Source: Algoriphagus marinus
GTDB taxonomy: Bacteria > Bacteroidota > Bacteroidia > Cytophagales > Cyclobacteriaceae
DNA length: 64,000 nucleotides
Direction: 5' to 3'
Assembly (NCBI RefSeq): GCF_001936475.1
Contig: NZ_MSPQ01000012.1
Span: forward strand, 95,528-159,527
The first letter of the stretch is position 1. Each line of letters starts with the position of its first letter. The position numbers were made by a program, and so were the translations under genes. Below the pieces are notes generated by a model, which saw only the letters and a list, made by a program, of their open reading frames with translations, was not told the origin of the DNA and searched no databases. Below are positions 44,761 to 53,088 of the stretch, one piece after another.

Positions 44761-44807
44761 TGAGATAATATTTCGCTGAAGGCTTATTTCAGCGAAGCTG
44801 TATCTCA
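44761..44807. repeat. Two-part stem-loop between purL and a hydrolase gene
   Basis: TGAGATA (44761-44767) pairs with TATCTCA (44801-44807), and inside it TTCGCTGAA (44772-44780) pairs with TTCAGCGAA (44788-44796). No T tail on either strand. It starts 17 bases past the hydrolase stop and may act as a 3' end structure or be a dispersed repeat. Confidence 0.45.
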
Positions 44808-44823
44808 CCGCAGGTCTAATTCA

Positions 44824-45621
44824 TCAAGTCTGTTTTAAAATATGCTTTACCGTTTCTTCTATCAATTTCCCATGGCCAACCGGTAATGTGATTAGTTCGA
44901 GGTGGGGGATTTTCGAACTGAAGCGTTTTAGGTTTTCGCCTGTGATCATTTTATCATATTCTCCTACATATAATTTAATTGGAGTTTTTCGGTTTCTGAT
45001 CGCTGTGATAATGGTGCCTAGTTGTGGCTGGAACCCACCGAAAACTCGCCAAGTCAAATAAACCTGCGCACGCTTGGAACGGGTTTTCATCTCGTTTTTC
45101 ACGAATTTGGTCAGGCTGCTTTCTGATAAGCCGACCTGTTCCATACCTTTGATGATGTTGAAAAAAAGTTTAGGTTTAAAAACTACTCGCTTAAATGATT
45201 GATGTAAAAAACCCGGGTAAGTACCGAGGCTATACCATAGTCCCGTTTTGATTCCATCTGGAGCTAATAATTTAAGACTCTTTACTTTTTCGGGAAAAAG
45301 CTCAAAGGTGATCAAAGAAAATTTTCCTCCCATACTATACCCGATCAAGTGGAACTCCGAGAATTCTTCTTTCCTCATCAGCTCAGAAATTATTTCCTTC
45401 CAAATGGACTTGCTTAAAGAGAGATTAGGATCTCTCCAAGCACTACGACCATGATAAAAGACATCAATAAAAATAAATCTCCTATGCTCGTTGAGTAAAG
45501 ATTCAAACGGAAGCATATCCTCGTGACTTTGACCAAAGCCATGAAAAATTAAAAAAACATCATATCCATCTCCTTTACTGGTGTAAGCAAGTTTTCCCCA
45601 TTTCGTTTTTATAAAAATCAT
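44824..45621 (-). CDS. Alpha/beta hydrolase
   Basis: A 265-residue alpha/beta hydrolase: oxyanion strand FLIFHGFGQSHEDM, nucleophile Ser in LIGYSMGGKFS, late Asp in GEYDKMI, and catalytic His in LPVGHGKLI. No signal peptide, so it acts in the cytoplasm. The family covers esterases, lipases, haloperoxidases and others; the substrate is not apparent. It is divergent from the TetR-RND efflux operon, with a 230-base shared upstream region. Confidence 0.86.
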   Translation of the reverse strand: MIFIKTKWGKLAYTSKGDGYDVFLIFHGFGQSHEDMLPFESLLNEHRRFIFIDVFYHGRSAWRDPNLSLSKSIWKEIISELMRKEEFSEFHLIGYSMGGKFSLITFELFPEKVKSLKLLAPDGIKTGLWYSLGTYPGFLHQSFKRVVFKPKLFFNIIKGMEQVGLSESSLTKFVKNEMKTRSKRAQVYLTWRVFGGFQPQLGTIITAIRNRKTPIKLYVGEYDKMITGENLKRFSSKIPHLELITLPVGHGKLIEETVKHILKQT

Positions 45622-45791
45622 CTGAAGTAATAAAATTTCATTTGGTAGTCAATAAAATGTCGAAATTAACTAAATATTTTTATTTCAAATACGGCATAAT
45701 CTTTTGAATTTCGTGTGAAATGTCCAAAAAACGATCAGTTTCTAATATCAAATAAGCGCTAACTCAGAATAAAATTCTATAAAAAACTTCA

Positions 45792-45817
45792 GAAACTTTG
45801 AACCTTCTTAAAGTTTC
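45792..45817. promoter_or_regulatory. Probable TetR operator in the RND operon promoter
   Basis: GAAACTTT (45792-45799) and AAAGTTTC (45810-45817) form a perfect 8-base inverted repeat with a 10-base spacer. It overlaps the -33 box and abuts the -7 box of the promoter before the tetR gene at 45853, the place where a repressor would block transcription. Confidence 0.55.
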
Positions 45818-45827
45818 CATAGTTTTG
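45797..45827 (+). promoter_or_regulatory. Bacteroidota-type promoter of the RND efflux operon
   Basis: TTTG at 45797-45800, a 19-base spacer, then TAGTTTTG at 45820-45827: a complete match to the phylum consensus. The start site would be near 45833, 20 bases before the tetR ATG. All four genes to 52430 follow on this strand with small gaps. Confidence 0.72.
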
Positions 45828-45852
45828 ACCTCGAATTTAAGAGAAATTTGAG

Positions 45853-46455
45853 ATGAGAGAAAGGATTTTAGAGTTGGCCGGAGAGCAATTTACCCGATTT
45901 GGTGTCAGGACTGTCACGATGGAGGATATTGCAAGGCTTGCCGGAATTTCCAAAAAAACGATTTACCAGGAATTTAAGGATAAGAAAGATTTGGTAAAGG
46001 AAGCTTTTAAGCTTATTCTGGAAAAAGATAAGGAGCATCTTCAGTTTATAGTTGATTCAGAGGATAGAGTGATTGAGCACTTGGTGAAATCCTCTCAAAC
46101 TATGCGGGAGCGATTAGAGCATATGAATCCAATCGCAATTTTGGAAGTTCAGAAATATTTCCCCGAAGCTTGGGCGGAATTTGAATCCTTTAAAAATGAC
46201 TTTGTATTAAAGGACTTGTTTAATGTAATAGAGCGAGGGAAGTCCTTGGGTTATTTTCGTCCTGAAATAGACTCGATGATTTTGGCTCAGCTTCGTGTAA
46301 ACCAAGTTTCCTCAGTATTCGAATCGGGTATGCAAGGTCGTACCGGACTTGAAGTTTTAAATATGCAACTAGAATTAATGGATCATTTCCTACATGGGAT
46401 TTTTACAGAAAAGGGAAGGTTAGCATACAATCAGAAAAAAGAAACCACCAACTAA
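45853..46455 (+). CDS. TetR family regulator of the RND efflux operon
   Basis: A 200-residue regulator with the TetR helix-turn-helix at residues ~5-50: LAGEQFTRFGVRTVTMEDIA, then LAGISKKTIYQEFKDKKDLV. The C-terminal domain is helical and would bind an inducer. Its stop is 1 base before the tolC ATG, so it is translated with the pump it presumably controls. An inverted repeat within the promoter is a probable target. Confidence 0.9.
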   Translation: MRERILELAGEQFTRFGVRTVTMEDIARLAGISKKTIYQEFKDKKDLVKEAFKLILEKDKEHLQFIVDSEDRVIEHLVKSSQTMRERLEHMNPIAILEVQKYFPEAWAEFESFKNDFVLKDLFNVIERGKSLGYFRPEIDSMILAQLRVNQVSSVFESGMQGRTGLEVLNMQLELMDHFLHGIFTEKGRLAYNQKKETTN

Positions 46456-46456
46456 C

Positions 46457-47824
46457 ATGAGTTTATTTAAAAATCTAATAGTAGCATTTCTATTAATTGC
46501 TACCATTATTCAACCAGTATCAGCACAAGAAGTGGTGCAGCTGAATCTTAAGCAAGCTTTAGAGTTTGCACTGGAAAATAATGTCGATGCGAAAAATGCC
46601 CGCTTGGAACTTCTTGTTGCCGAAACAACAGTAAAGGAGGAATTATCAAAAGGACTTCCACAGGTCAATGGATCATTCAATCTAAATTATAATCCTCAAA
46701 TTCAAGTTGTCTTTCTTCCTAATGAACCACCTTTCGGTAATCCGGATATTGATTCGGATGTGATTCCGGCAAGATTTGGGGTGAGTTATCAGTCTGGGCT
46801 TGGTGTGACAGCCAGTCAAATGATTTTCGACGGTTCTTTCTTTGTAGGATTGAGGGCAGCTAAAACCCTTCGAGAGCTGACGGAATACGATCGAATCAAA
46901 ACTGAAAATGACGTTCTTCTAACTGTTAAGAAGGCCTATTTTGGGGTTTTGGTCAATAAAGAACGGATTAAACTTGCTCAGGCAAACCTTTCCCGGATCG
47001 ATTCACTTTTGCAGGAAACCAAAGCACTAAATGAAGCAGGTTTTACCGAAAAGATTGACGTCTCTCGAATTCAGGTTCAGCGGAATAATACCTACACCCA
47101 AGTAGAGCGAAGTCGTACTGCTTATGAAATCAGCAAGCAATTACTGAAAATTCAGATGGGAATTCCTAAAGAATATGACATCATGATTACCGAGACATTG
47201 GCAGAATTAAATCCTGAGGAACAACTTGCTCAACTGATGACCATGGAGGGAATGCCTCGTGTAGAGGTTAACCAACTGGAGAAAAACCTGGAATTGGTGG
47301 GATTGGATTTGAGAAATAATACCGTGCAATACATGCCAAAGATTACATTCAATGCTAACTACCAGCGCTCTGGTGCCGGAAATACCTTTGGACAGGTTTA
47401 CGATTCTAAGAATTGGTTCACTAGCTCCTTATTAGGTGTGAATATGCAAATTCCGATTTTTGATGGGTTTCTAAAGAGTTCTCGAATCCAACGAAACAGA
47501 ATCCAGCAGGATCAGTTGGAGAATCAACGATTGTTTTTGGATGATAATATCGCCTTGGAAATCTACCAAGCCAGAACTAGTCTAAAGAATGATTTGAATA
47601 TTCTCGCGGTACAAAAAGAAAATATGGCTTTGGCTCAAGAAGTCTATGATATCTCCAAGATCAAATACAATGAAGGTGTAGGGTCAAACTTGGAAGTCGT
47701 TGAAGCCGATGCTGCTCTAATCGAATCAGAAATAAATTATCTATCGGCACTTTATGACGGGCTTATTGCAAAAGTCGATTTAGAAAAAGCCCTTGGGATA
47801 TTAAAATTTGAAATTGAAAAATAA
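46457..47824 (+). CDS. TolC-family outer-membrane channel
   Basis: A 455-residue outer-membrane factor with a signal peptide (FKNLIVAFLLIATIIQPVSA). Typical blocks include LNLKQALEFALENNVDAKNARLEL split over the first helix, GFTEKIDVSRIQVQRN in hairpin one, and SKIKYNEGVGSNLEVVEADA in hairpin two. It forms the outer-membrane exit for the RND pump encoded two genes downstream. The next reading frame overlaps its 3' end, though the adaptor's proper start lies 56 bases beyond. Confidence 0.92.
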   Translation: MSLFKNLIVAFLLIATIIQPVSAQEVVQLNLKQALEFALENNVDAKNARLELLVAETTVKEELSKGLPQVNGSFNLNYNPQIQVVFLPNEPPFGNPDIDSDVIPARFGVSYQSGLGVTASQMIFDGSFFVGLRAAKTLRELTEYDRIKTENDVLLTVKKAYFGVLVNKERIKLAQANLSRIDSLLQETKALNEAGFTEKIDVSRIQVQRNNTYTQVERSRTAYEISKQLLKIQMGIPKEYDIMITETLAELNPEEQLAQLMTMEGMPRVEVNQLEKNLELVGLDLRNNTVQYMPKITFNANYQRSGAGNTFGQVYDSKNWFTSSLLGVNMQIPIFDGFLKSSRIQRNRIQQDQLENQRLFLDDNIALEIYQARTSLKNDLNILAVQKENMALAQEVYDISKIKYNEGVGSNLEVVEADAALIESEINYLSALYDGLIAKVDLEKALGILKFEIEK

Positions 47825-47879
47825 ACCAACTATTCCTTGCGTAAAAAAGGAATTTTTCCAAAATATTATTTATAAATCT

Positions 47880-49013
47880 ATGAAATCAATAGTTAGATTT
47901 TTGCCCTTATTAGCACTTTCCCTTTTGGCAGTTTCTTGTGCAAAAGATGAAAGTCTTGAAGCAAAGAAAGCAGAACTTCAGTCGCTCAAGCAGCAATTGA
48001 ATGAGATTAATACTTCGATCAAAAGTTTGGAAACAGAGATTTCCACGATTGATCCTGAGTTTGCAAAGCAGAATAGAAAGTCAATTCTAATCACTACAGC
48101 GTCTGCCAGAAAAGGAAGGTTTGAGCATTATGTGGAGGTAACAGGTTCAGTTCTTTCTAAAAAGAATGTGAGTATCAGTGCTGAAACTATCGGAAGAATC
48201 CTCACAGTTCCTGCTGTAGAAGGAATGCGAGTTGAAAAAGGAACAGTTCTAGCAACTATAGACTCTGAGTCGATTCAGCGAAATATCGATGAGCTTCAAA
48301 ACTCCCTGTCTTTAGCAAGGACTTTATTTGAAAAACAAGAGCGGCTTTGGAATCAGAAAATCGGTACTGAGGTGCAGTACCTAGAGGCAAAAAACAGAGT
48401 GGAAGGATTAGAGAGAAACCTTGCTTCTATAAAAACTCAATTGGATAAGGCCGTAATCCGAGCTCCTTTTTCAGGAACTGTTGAAACGGTAAATGTTCGA
48501 CTGGGAGAATTAGTACAGCCCGGTGCCCAGATGTTTCAATTTGTAGGTGTTAGTGATTTATTTATTGAAGCGGATATTTCCGAGTCATATGTTGGAGTAT
48601 TGGATAAGGGTGATTCTGTGGATGTTAGTTTTCCTTCAATTAATGAGGAACTGAAGACCAAAGTATCTTCAGTTGGTGCCATCATTAATCCAAACAACAG
48701 GACTTTCAAAGTGGAAGTATTTTTACCAAATATTTCAGGTGTAAAGCCAAATATGATCTCAGTATTAAAGATTCAGGATTATGAATCGAATAGTGCGGTG
48801 ATTATACCTAGTCATTTGATATTGAGCGACAATAGAGGCGATTATGTGTTCTCAGTGGTGGACGGAATAGCGAAAAAGACCTATGTGAAAAGAGGAAAAA
48901 CCTTCAATCAGGAAACTGAGATTCTCAGTGGTTTGGAAGGTACCGAAATTCTGGTAGACAAGGGCTTCAGAGAAGTTGGAGATAATTTTAGCGTGAACAT
49001 AGCTCAACAGTAA
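47880..49013 (+). CDS. RND efflux periplasmic adaptor subunit, lipoprotein
   Basis: The ATG at 47880 gives 377 residues with a lipoprotein signal (LALSLLAVSC); earlier in-frame codons overlap tolC and lack signal character. A ~35-residue coiled coil precedes the adaptor core (AELQSLKQQLNEINTSIKSL). Then come the lipoyl half (ISAETIGRILTVPAVEGMRV), an alpha hairpin, the second lipoyl half (VIRAPFSGTVETVNVRLGEL), a beta-barrel and membrane-proximal domain. It links the TolC channel and the RND permease. Stop is 3 bases before the permease gene. Confidence 0.92.
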   Translation: MKSIVRFLPLLALSLLAVSCAKDESLEAKKAELQSLKQQLNEINTSIKSLETEISTIDPEFAKQNRKSILITTASARKGRFEHYVEVTGSVLSKKNVSISAETIGRILTVPAVEGMRVEKGTVLATIDSESIQRNIDELQNSLSLARTLFEKQERLWNQKIGTEVQYLEAKNRVEGLERNLASIKTQLDKAVIRAPFSGTVETVNVRLGELVQPGAQMFQFVGVSDLFIEADISESYVGVLDKGDSVDVSFPSINEELKTKVSSVGAIINPNNRTFKVEVFLPNISGVKPNMISVLKIQDYESNSAVIIPSHLILSDNRGDYVFSVVDGIAKKTYVKRGKTFNQETEILSGLEGTEILVDKGFREVGDNFSVNIAQQ

Positions 49014-49016
49014 GTC

Positions 49017-52000
49017 ATGGCAGATCATCAAAATAAAAGTAAATCCAGAGAATTTGGGCTATCGAGCCTGAGTGTGGATAATTCCACCTCAGTGGTAATC
49101 CTTACCCTGATTATCAGTGTGTTGGGACTAGGAGCCTACCGATCGATGCCTAAAGAAAGTTTCCCGGAAATCGTTATTCCCACGGTCTACGTAGGAACCC
49201 CTTATCCAGGCAACTCGCCAGTGGACATGGAGAATTTGATCACCAGACCGATTGAAAAGGAACTGAAATCAATCAATAACGTCAAGGATATCAAATCCAC
49301 CTCCGTTCAGGATTTCTCCTCGATTGTAGTCGAGTTTAATCCAGGTGTTGAAATCGCAAAAGCGATTCAGGATGTGAAAGATGCGGTGGACAAATCCAAG
49401 AGTGAGCTGCCAACAGATTTGGATCAGGATCCGAATGTGGTAGAGATCAACACTTCTGATTTTCCTATTATGAACGTGAATATTTCGGGTAATTACTCGG
49501 AAGCTGAACTCAAGAAGTTCGGGGAATATTTGGAAGATGAAATTGAAAAACTACCTGAAATCTCAAAGGCAGATTTAGCTGGAACTGTAGAGCGAGAAAT
49601 TCAAATCAATGTTGACCCTTACAAAATGGAAGCTGTTGGGGTAAGTTTTGGAGATATTTCTGGAGCTATTCAGTCAGAGAATGTTACGATTTCAGGTGGT
49701 AACATTCGGTCAGGGGATTTTCGACGAACACTCCGGGTTGATGGTGAATTCACAGATCCCTCGGAATTGCTTGATGTGATCGTAAAAACGGATAATCAGA
49801 AAATCGTTTATCTCCGGGATGTAGCTACTATAAATGATACTTACAAGGAGAGATCAAGTTACGCTAGAAGTAAAAATTTGCCTGTAGTAACCATTAACGT
49901 GGTGAAGCGAAGCGGAGAAAACTTATTGAATGCATCCGATAAGATCAAAGAAATCATCCAAAAAACTCAAGCGAATCGATTCCCTCCTGATTTGGAAATC
50001 AGTATTACAAACGATCAGTCAAAGAAGACAAGATCTCAGGTGAGTGATCTGGAGAACTCGATCATCTTTGGAGTGATTCTGGTAGTTTTAGTTTTGATGT
50101 TCTTCTTAGGATTCCGGAATGCACTTTTCGTAGGTACAGCGATTCCTTTGTCCATGTTTATTTCTTTCCTTATTCTCAATGCTTTTGGGATTACACTCAA
50201 CTTGATGGTGTTATTCTCTCTAATTCTTGCTTTGGGTATGCTTGTCGATAACGGCATTGTAGTGGTAGAAAATATTTACCGTCTAATGTCAGAGGGTAAG
50301 TCCGCAATTCAAGCTGCAAAAGAAGGTGTAGGGGAAGTAGCTTGGCCGATTATTACATCGACTGCGACTACTTTGGCCGCTTTCTTACCGTTGGCTTTCT
50401 GGGAGGATACTGTGGGTGAATTCATGAAGTTCTTACCGATTACACTAATAATCGTTCTTTCTTCTTCACTTTTTGTGGCTTTGGTCATCAACCCAGTGTT
50501 GACTGCACTTTACATGAAAGTTGAAGATGTCACCAAAGTAAAACCTAAACAAAAACCGATCATTGTGGCCGGTATTTTCTTGATACTATCGACCATACTC
50601 TATTTGTTGGGTTGGACAGCCATGGGTTCTTTGTCCTTGATCGTAACCCTACTCACGCTGTTTAATGTGTTTTTGCTACGGGGTGCTATTCGTTGGTTTC
50701 AGACTGTTTTCTTGGTAAAACTTGAAAATCTTTACGGGGCAACTTTAACCTTTGCATTGGAAGGTAAAAGACCTTACGCATTCTTTGGTGGAACTGTACT
50801 CTTACTAGTATTTTCGGTAGTGTTGTTGGGAATTAGATCTCCAAAGGTTCTTTTCTTTCCGGATAATCAGCCTCAGTTGGTAAATGTGTTTGTGGAATTT
50901 CCAATCGGTACAGATATCGAAGCTACGAATGAGTTTGTAGACAAGATGGAAGATGAAGTAATGGCTACATTGGAGCCCTATCAAAATATTATTGAATCCG
51001 TCATCTCACAAGTAGGTGAAGGTACAGGCGATCCTACTGAAGGGCCTAGTAATCAGGCAACTCCGCATAAAGCTAAAATCACTATTGGATTCGTCGATTA
51101 CATAGATCGGCAGGGGATCAATACAAATGGTGCTATGGAATTGATTCGGGATATGGCTGAGCAATATCCTGGAGTTTTGATTACGGTGGATAAGCAAAGA
51201 GATGGTCCTCCAGTAGGAAAGGCAGTAAATATTGAATTTGTAGGAGAAGACTACGATCAGTTAATCGCTTATGTCAATCAAACAAAGGAATATTTAGAGG
51301 ATTTGAATATTGCCGGAATAGAGGAATATAAAACAGATTTGTCTCTTGGAAACCCAGAGCTGATCATGGATATCGATCGGGAAAAGGCAAGAAGATTTGG
51401 ACTCTCGACTTCACAAATTGCGCAAGATCTTAGAACTGCCTTGTTTGGACTGGAAGTGTCTAAATTCAAAGAGGGAGAAGATGATTATCCAATTCAGTTG
51501 AGATTGGATGAGGATTATAGATATGATATCAATACACTGGTAAACAAGAAGATTGGCTTTAGAGATAAGTTTGGTACAAAGCGAGAGGTTCCTATTTCTG
51601 CAGTTGCTGATATACAATATGGATCTACCTATGGATCGGTAAAGCGTAAAGACTTGGAGAAAGCGGTAACCGTATTCTCAAATGTACTTGATGGCTATAA
51701 CGCTACTGAAATCAATCAGCAAATTCAAATTGCTATGAGTAATTACGAGGTGCCTGATGGAATCGCTGTGAAATATACTGGAGAGCAAGAAGAACAGGCT
51801 AAGTCCATGGAGTTTCTAATCGGGGCTTTGGGAATTGCCGTTTCCCTTATTTTCTTGATCATAGTTGCACAATTCAATTCAGTGACAACTCCGTTTATTA
51901 TTATGGCATCGGTGGTTCTAAGTACAATTGGTGTTTTCCTTGGATTGGTTGCGTTCAACATGGATTTCGTAGTGATCATGACAGGTATAGGAATTATATC

Positions 52001-52430
52001 TCTAGCGGGAGTGGTGGTGAACAATGCCATCGTATTAATTGATTACACTAATCTGGTTCGAGAGCGAAAGAGGGATGAGTTGGGAATCAAGGAAAATGAA
52101 TTTCTAAACTATTCGGATCTTGTTGGGAGTATAGTAGAGTCTGGGAAAACTAGACTTCGACCAGTGCTTTTAACTGCGATCACAACTGTACTCGGATTAG
52201 TCCCTCTGGCAATCGGTATGAATATCAATTTTGGTTCACTATTAAGTTCTTTTGACCCTCAATTTTATGTTGGTGGAGATAATGCAAATTTCTGGGGACC
52301 GATGGCTTGGACAGTGATATTTGGTTTAACCTTTGCGACATTAATTACGTTAGTGATTGTACCGGTTATGTATTTGATGGCGGACAAGCTTAATATGAGA
52401 ATCCGTCAGTTCAGAGCAAAATCGAATTAA
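49017..52430 (+). CDS. RND family efflux transporter permease (HAE1-like)
   Basis: A 1137-residue RND permease with 12 membrane segments in two repeats, each after a large periplasmic porter domain. Features: GLSSLSVDNSTSVVILTLII at the N terminus, ESFPEIVIPTVYVGTPYPG, the proton-relay helix LILALGMLVDNGIVVVENIY with paired acids, and GIISLAGVVVNNAIVLIDYT in the second repeat. It is about 100 residues longer than AcrB-type pumps; an extra hydrophobic part near residue 510-540 (IIVAGIFLILSTILYLLGW) explains some of this. A strong hairpin terminator follows. Drives proton-coupled export of drugs or lipids. Confidence 0.94.
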   Translation: MADHQNKSKSREFGLSSLSVDNSTSVVILTLIISVLGLGAYRSMPKESFPEIVIPTVYVGTPYPGNSPVDMENLITRPIEKELKSINNVKDIKSTSVQDFSSIVVEFNPGVEIAKAIQDVKDAVDKSKSELPTDLDQDPNVVEINTSDFPIMNVNISGNYSEAELKKFGEYLEDEIEKLPEISKADLAGTVEREIQINVDPYKMEAVGVSFGDISGAIQSENVTISGGNIRSGDFRRTLRVDGEFTDPSELLDVIVKTDNQKIVYLRDVATINDTYKERSSYARSKNLPVVTINVVKRSGENLLNASDKIKEIIQKTQANRFPPDLEISITNDQSKKTRSQVSDLENSIIFGVILVVLVLMFFLGFRNALFVGTAIPLSMFISFLILNAFGITLNLMVLFSLILALGMLVDNGIVVVENIYRLMSEGKSAIQAAKEGVGEVAWPIITSTATTLAAFLPLAFWEDTVGEFMKFLPITLIIVLSSSLFVALVINPVLTALYMKVEDVTKVKPKQKPIIVAGIFLILSTILYLLGWTAMGSLSLIVTLLTLFNVFLLRGAIRWFQTVFLVKLENLYGATLTFALEGKRPYAFFGGTVLLLVFSVVLLGIRSPKVLFFPDNQPQLVNVFVEFPIGTDIEATNEFVDKMEDEVMATLEPYQNIIESVISQVGEGTGDPTEGPSNQATPHKAKITIGFVDYIDRQGINTNGAMELIRDMAEQYPGVLITVDKQRDGPPVGKAVNIEFVGEDYDQLIAYVNQTKEYLEDLNIAGIEEYKTDLSLGNPELIMDIDREKARRFGLSTSQIAQDLRTALFGLEVSKFKEGEDDYPIQLRLDEDYRYDINTLVNKKIGFRDKFGTKREVPISAVADIQYGSTYGSVKRKDLEKAVTVFSNVLDGYNATEINQQIQIAMSNYEVPDGIAVKYTGEQEEQAKSMEFLIGALGIAVSLIFLIIVAQFNSVTTPFIIMASVVLSTIGVFLGLVAFNMDFVVIMTGIGIISLAGVVVNNAIVLIDYTNLVRERKRDELGIKENEFLNYSDLVGSIVESGKTRLRPVLLTAITTVLGLVPLAIGMNINFGSLLSSFDPQFYVGGDNANFWGPMAWTVIFGLTFATLITLVIVPVMYLMADKLNMRIRQFRAKSN

Positions 52431-52451
52431 GGTTGGTGGTTTTTTTTATGA

Positions 52452-52482
52452 AACCTTCGGGACGATGTCTCGAAGGTTTTTT
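52452..52482 (+). terminator. Rho-independent terminator of the RND operon
   Basis: AACCTTCG pairs with CGAAGGTT around a small loop (GGGAC/GTCT extend the stem), followed by a T-rich run. It lies 22 bases after the permease stop codon. Confidence 0.82.
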
Positions 52483-52563
52483 GTTTTAATTACAAGTTGT
52501 AAATCTTAGAGAAAGGAGCGAGATTTTGTAGTTTCGTCCTCCGGAAATTGAAAAAAATAGAAG

Positions 52564-53076
52564 ATGGAAGAATTGAAATGGTACGTGATGTACACCGCTT
52601 CTAGGTCAGAGAAGAAAGTTGCTGAGCGATTGAAAGAAAGAGGAGTGGAGGTTTACCTGCCAATCGTAGAAGAATTACGTCAGTGGTCAGATAGAAAAAA
52701 GAAAGTTCAAAAGGCGCTTTTTAATGGTTATGTTTTTGTCAAAACCCGAAGGAACGAACTTTGGGAGTGTCTTCAAGTTCCTGGAGCTGTAAAGTTTGTG
52801 CACTTTGCAGGTACACATGCTACAGTGAGGGATGAAGTGTTGGATATGATCAAACGTATCGTGGAAACTGGCGTAGCGATTGAAACCGATGGTTCAGAAA
52901 TAGAACCTGGCGAAAAAGTGAAAGTGATCGGTGGGCCACTTCAAAATATGACTGGTGAGGTCATAGAAAAAGGAAATAAAGATTATTTCATGATTCGGAT
53001 TCCGGGGATTTACCAGAATATGTTAATTAACCTACCGAGAAAGTTCTTAGAGGTTATTTTGAAGCCAAACCCTTAA
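52564..53076 (+). CDS. UpxY family transcription antiterminator (NusG paralog)
   Basis: A 170-residue NusG-like protein. The NGN domain begins LKWYVMYTASRSEKKVAERL and includes YLPIVEELRQWSDRKKKVQKALFNGYVFVKT; the C-terminal KOW domain has EPGEKVKVIGGPLQNMTGEV. UpxY proteins in Bacteroides load on RNA polymerase at the start of a capsule operon and prevent early termination. Here no polysaccharide operon follows: the next gene is on the opposite strand. It may act in trans on a distant locus or be a generalist. A weak TAGTTTCG box lies upstream. Confidence 0.88.
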   Translation: MEELKWYVMYTASRSEKKVAERLKERGVEVYLPIVEELRQWSDRKKKVQKALFNGYVFVKTRRNELWECLQVPGAVKFVHFAGTHATVRDEVLDMIKRIVETGVAIETDGSEIEPGEKVKVIGGPLQNMTGEVIEKGNKDYFMIRIPGIYQNMLINLPRKFLEVILKPNP

Positions 53077-53088
53077 TTTTATTGTTAC

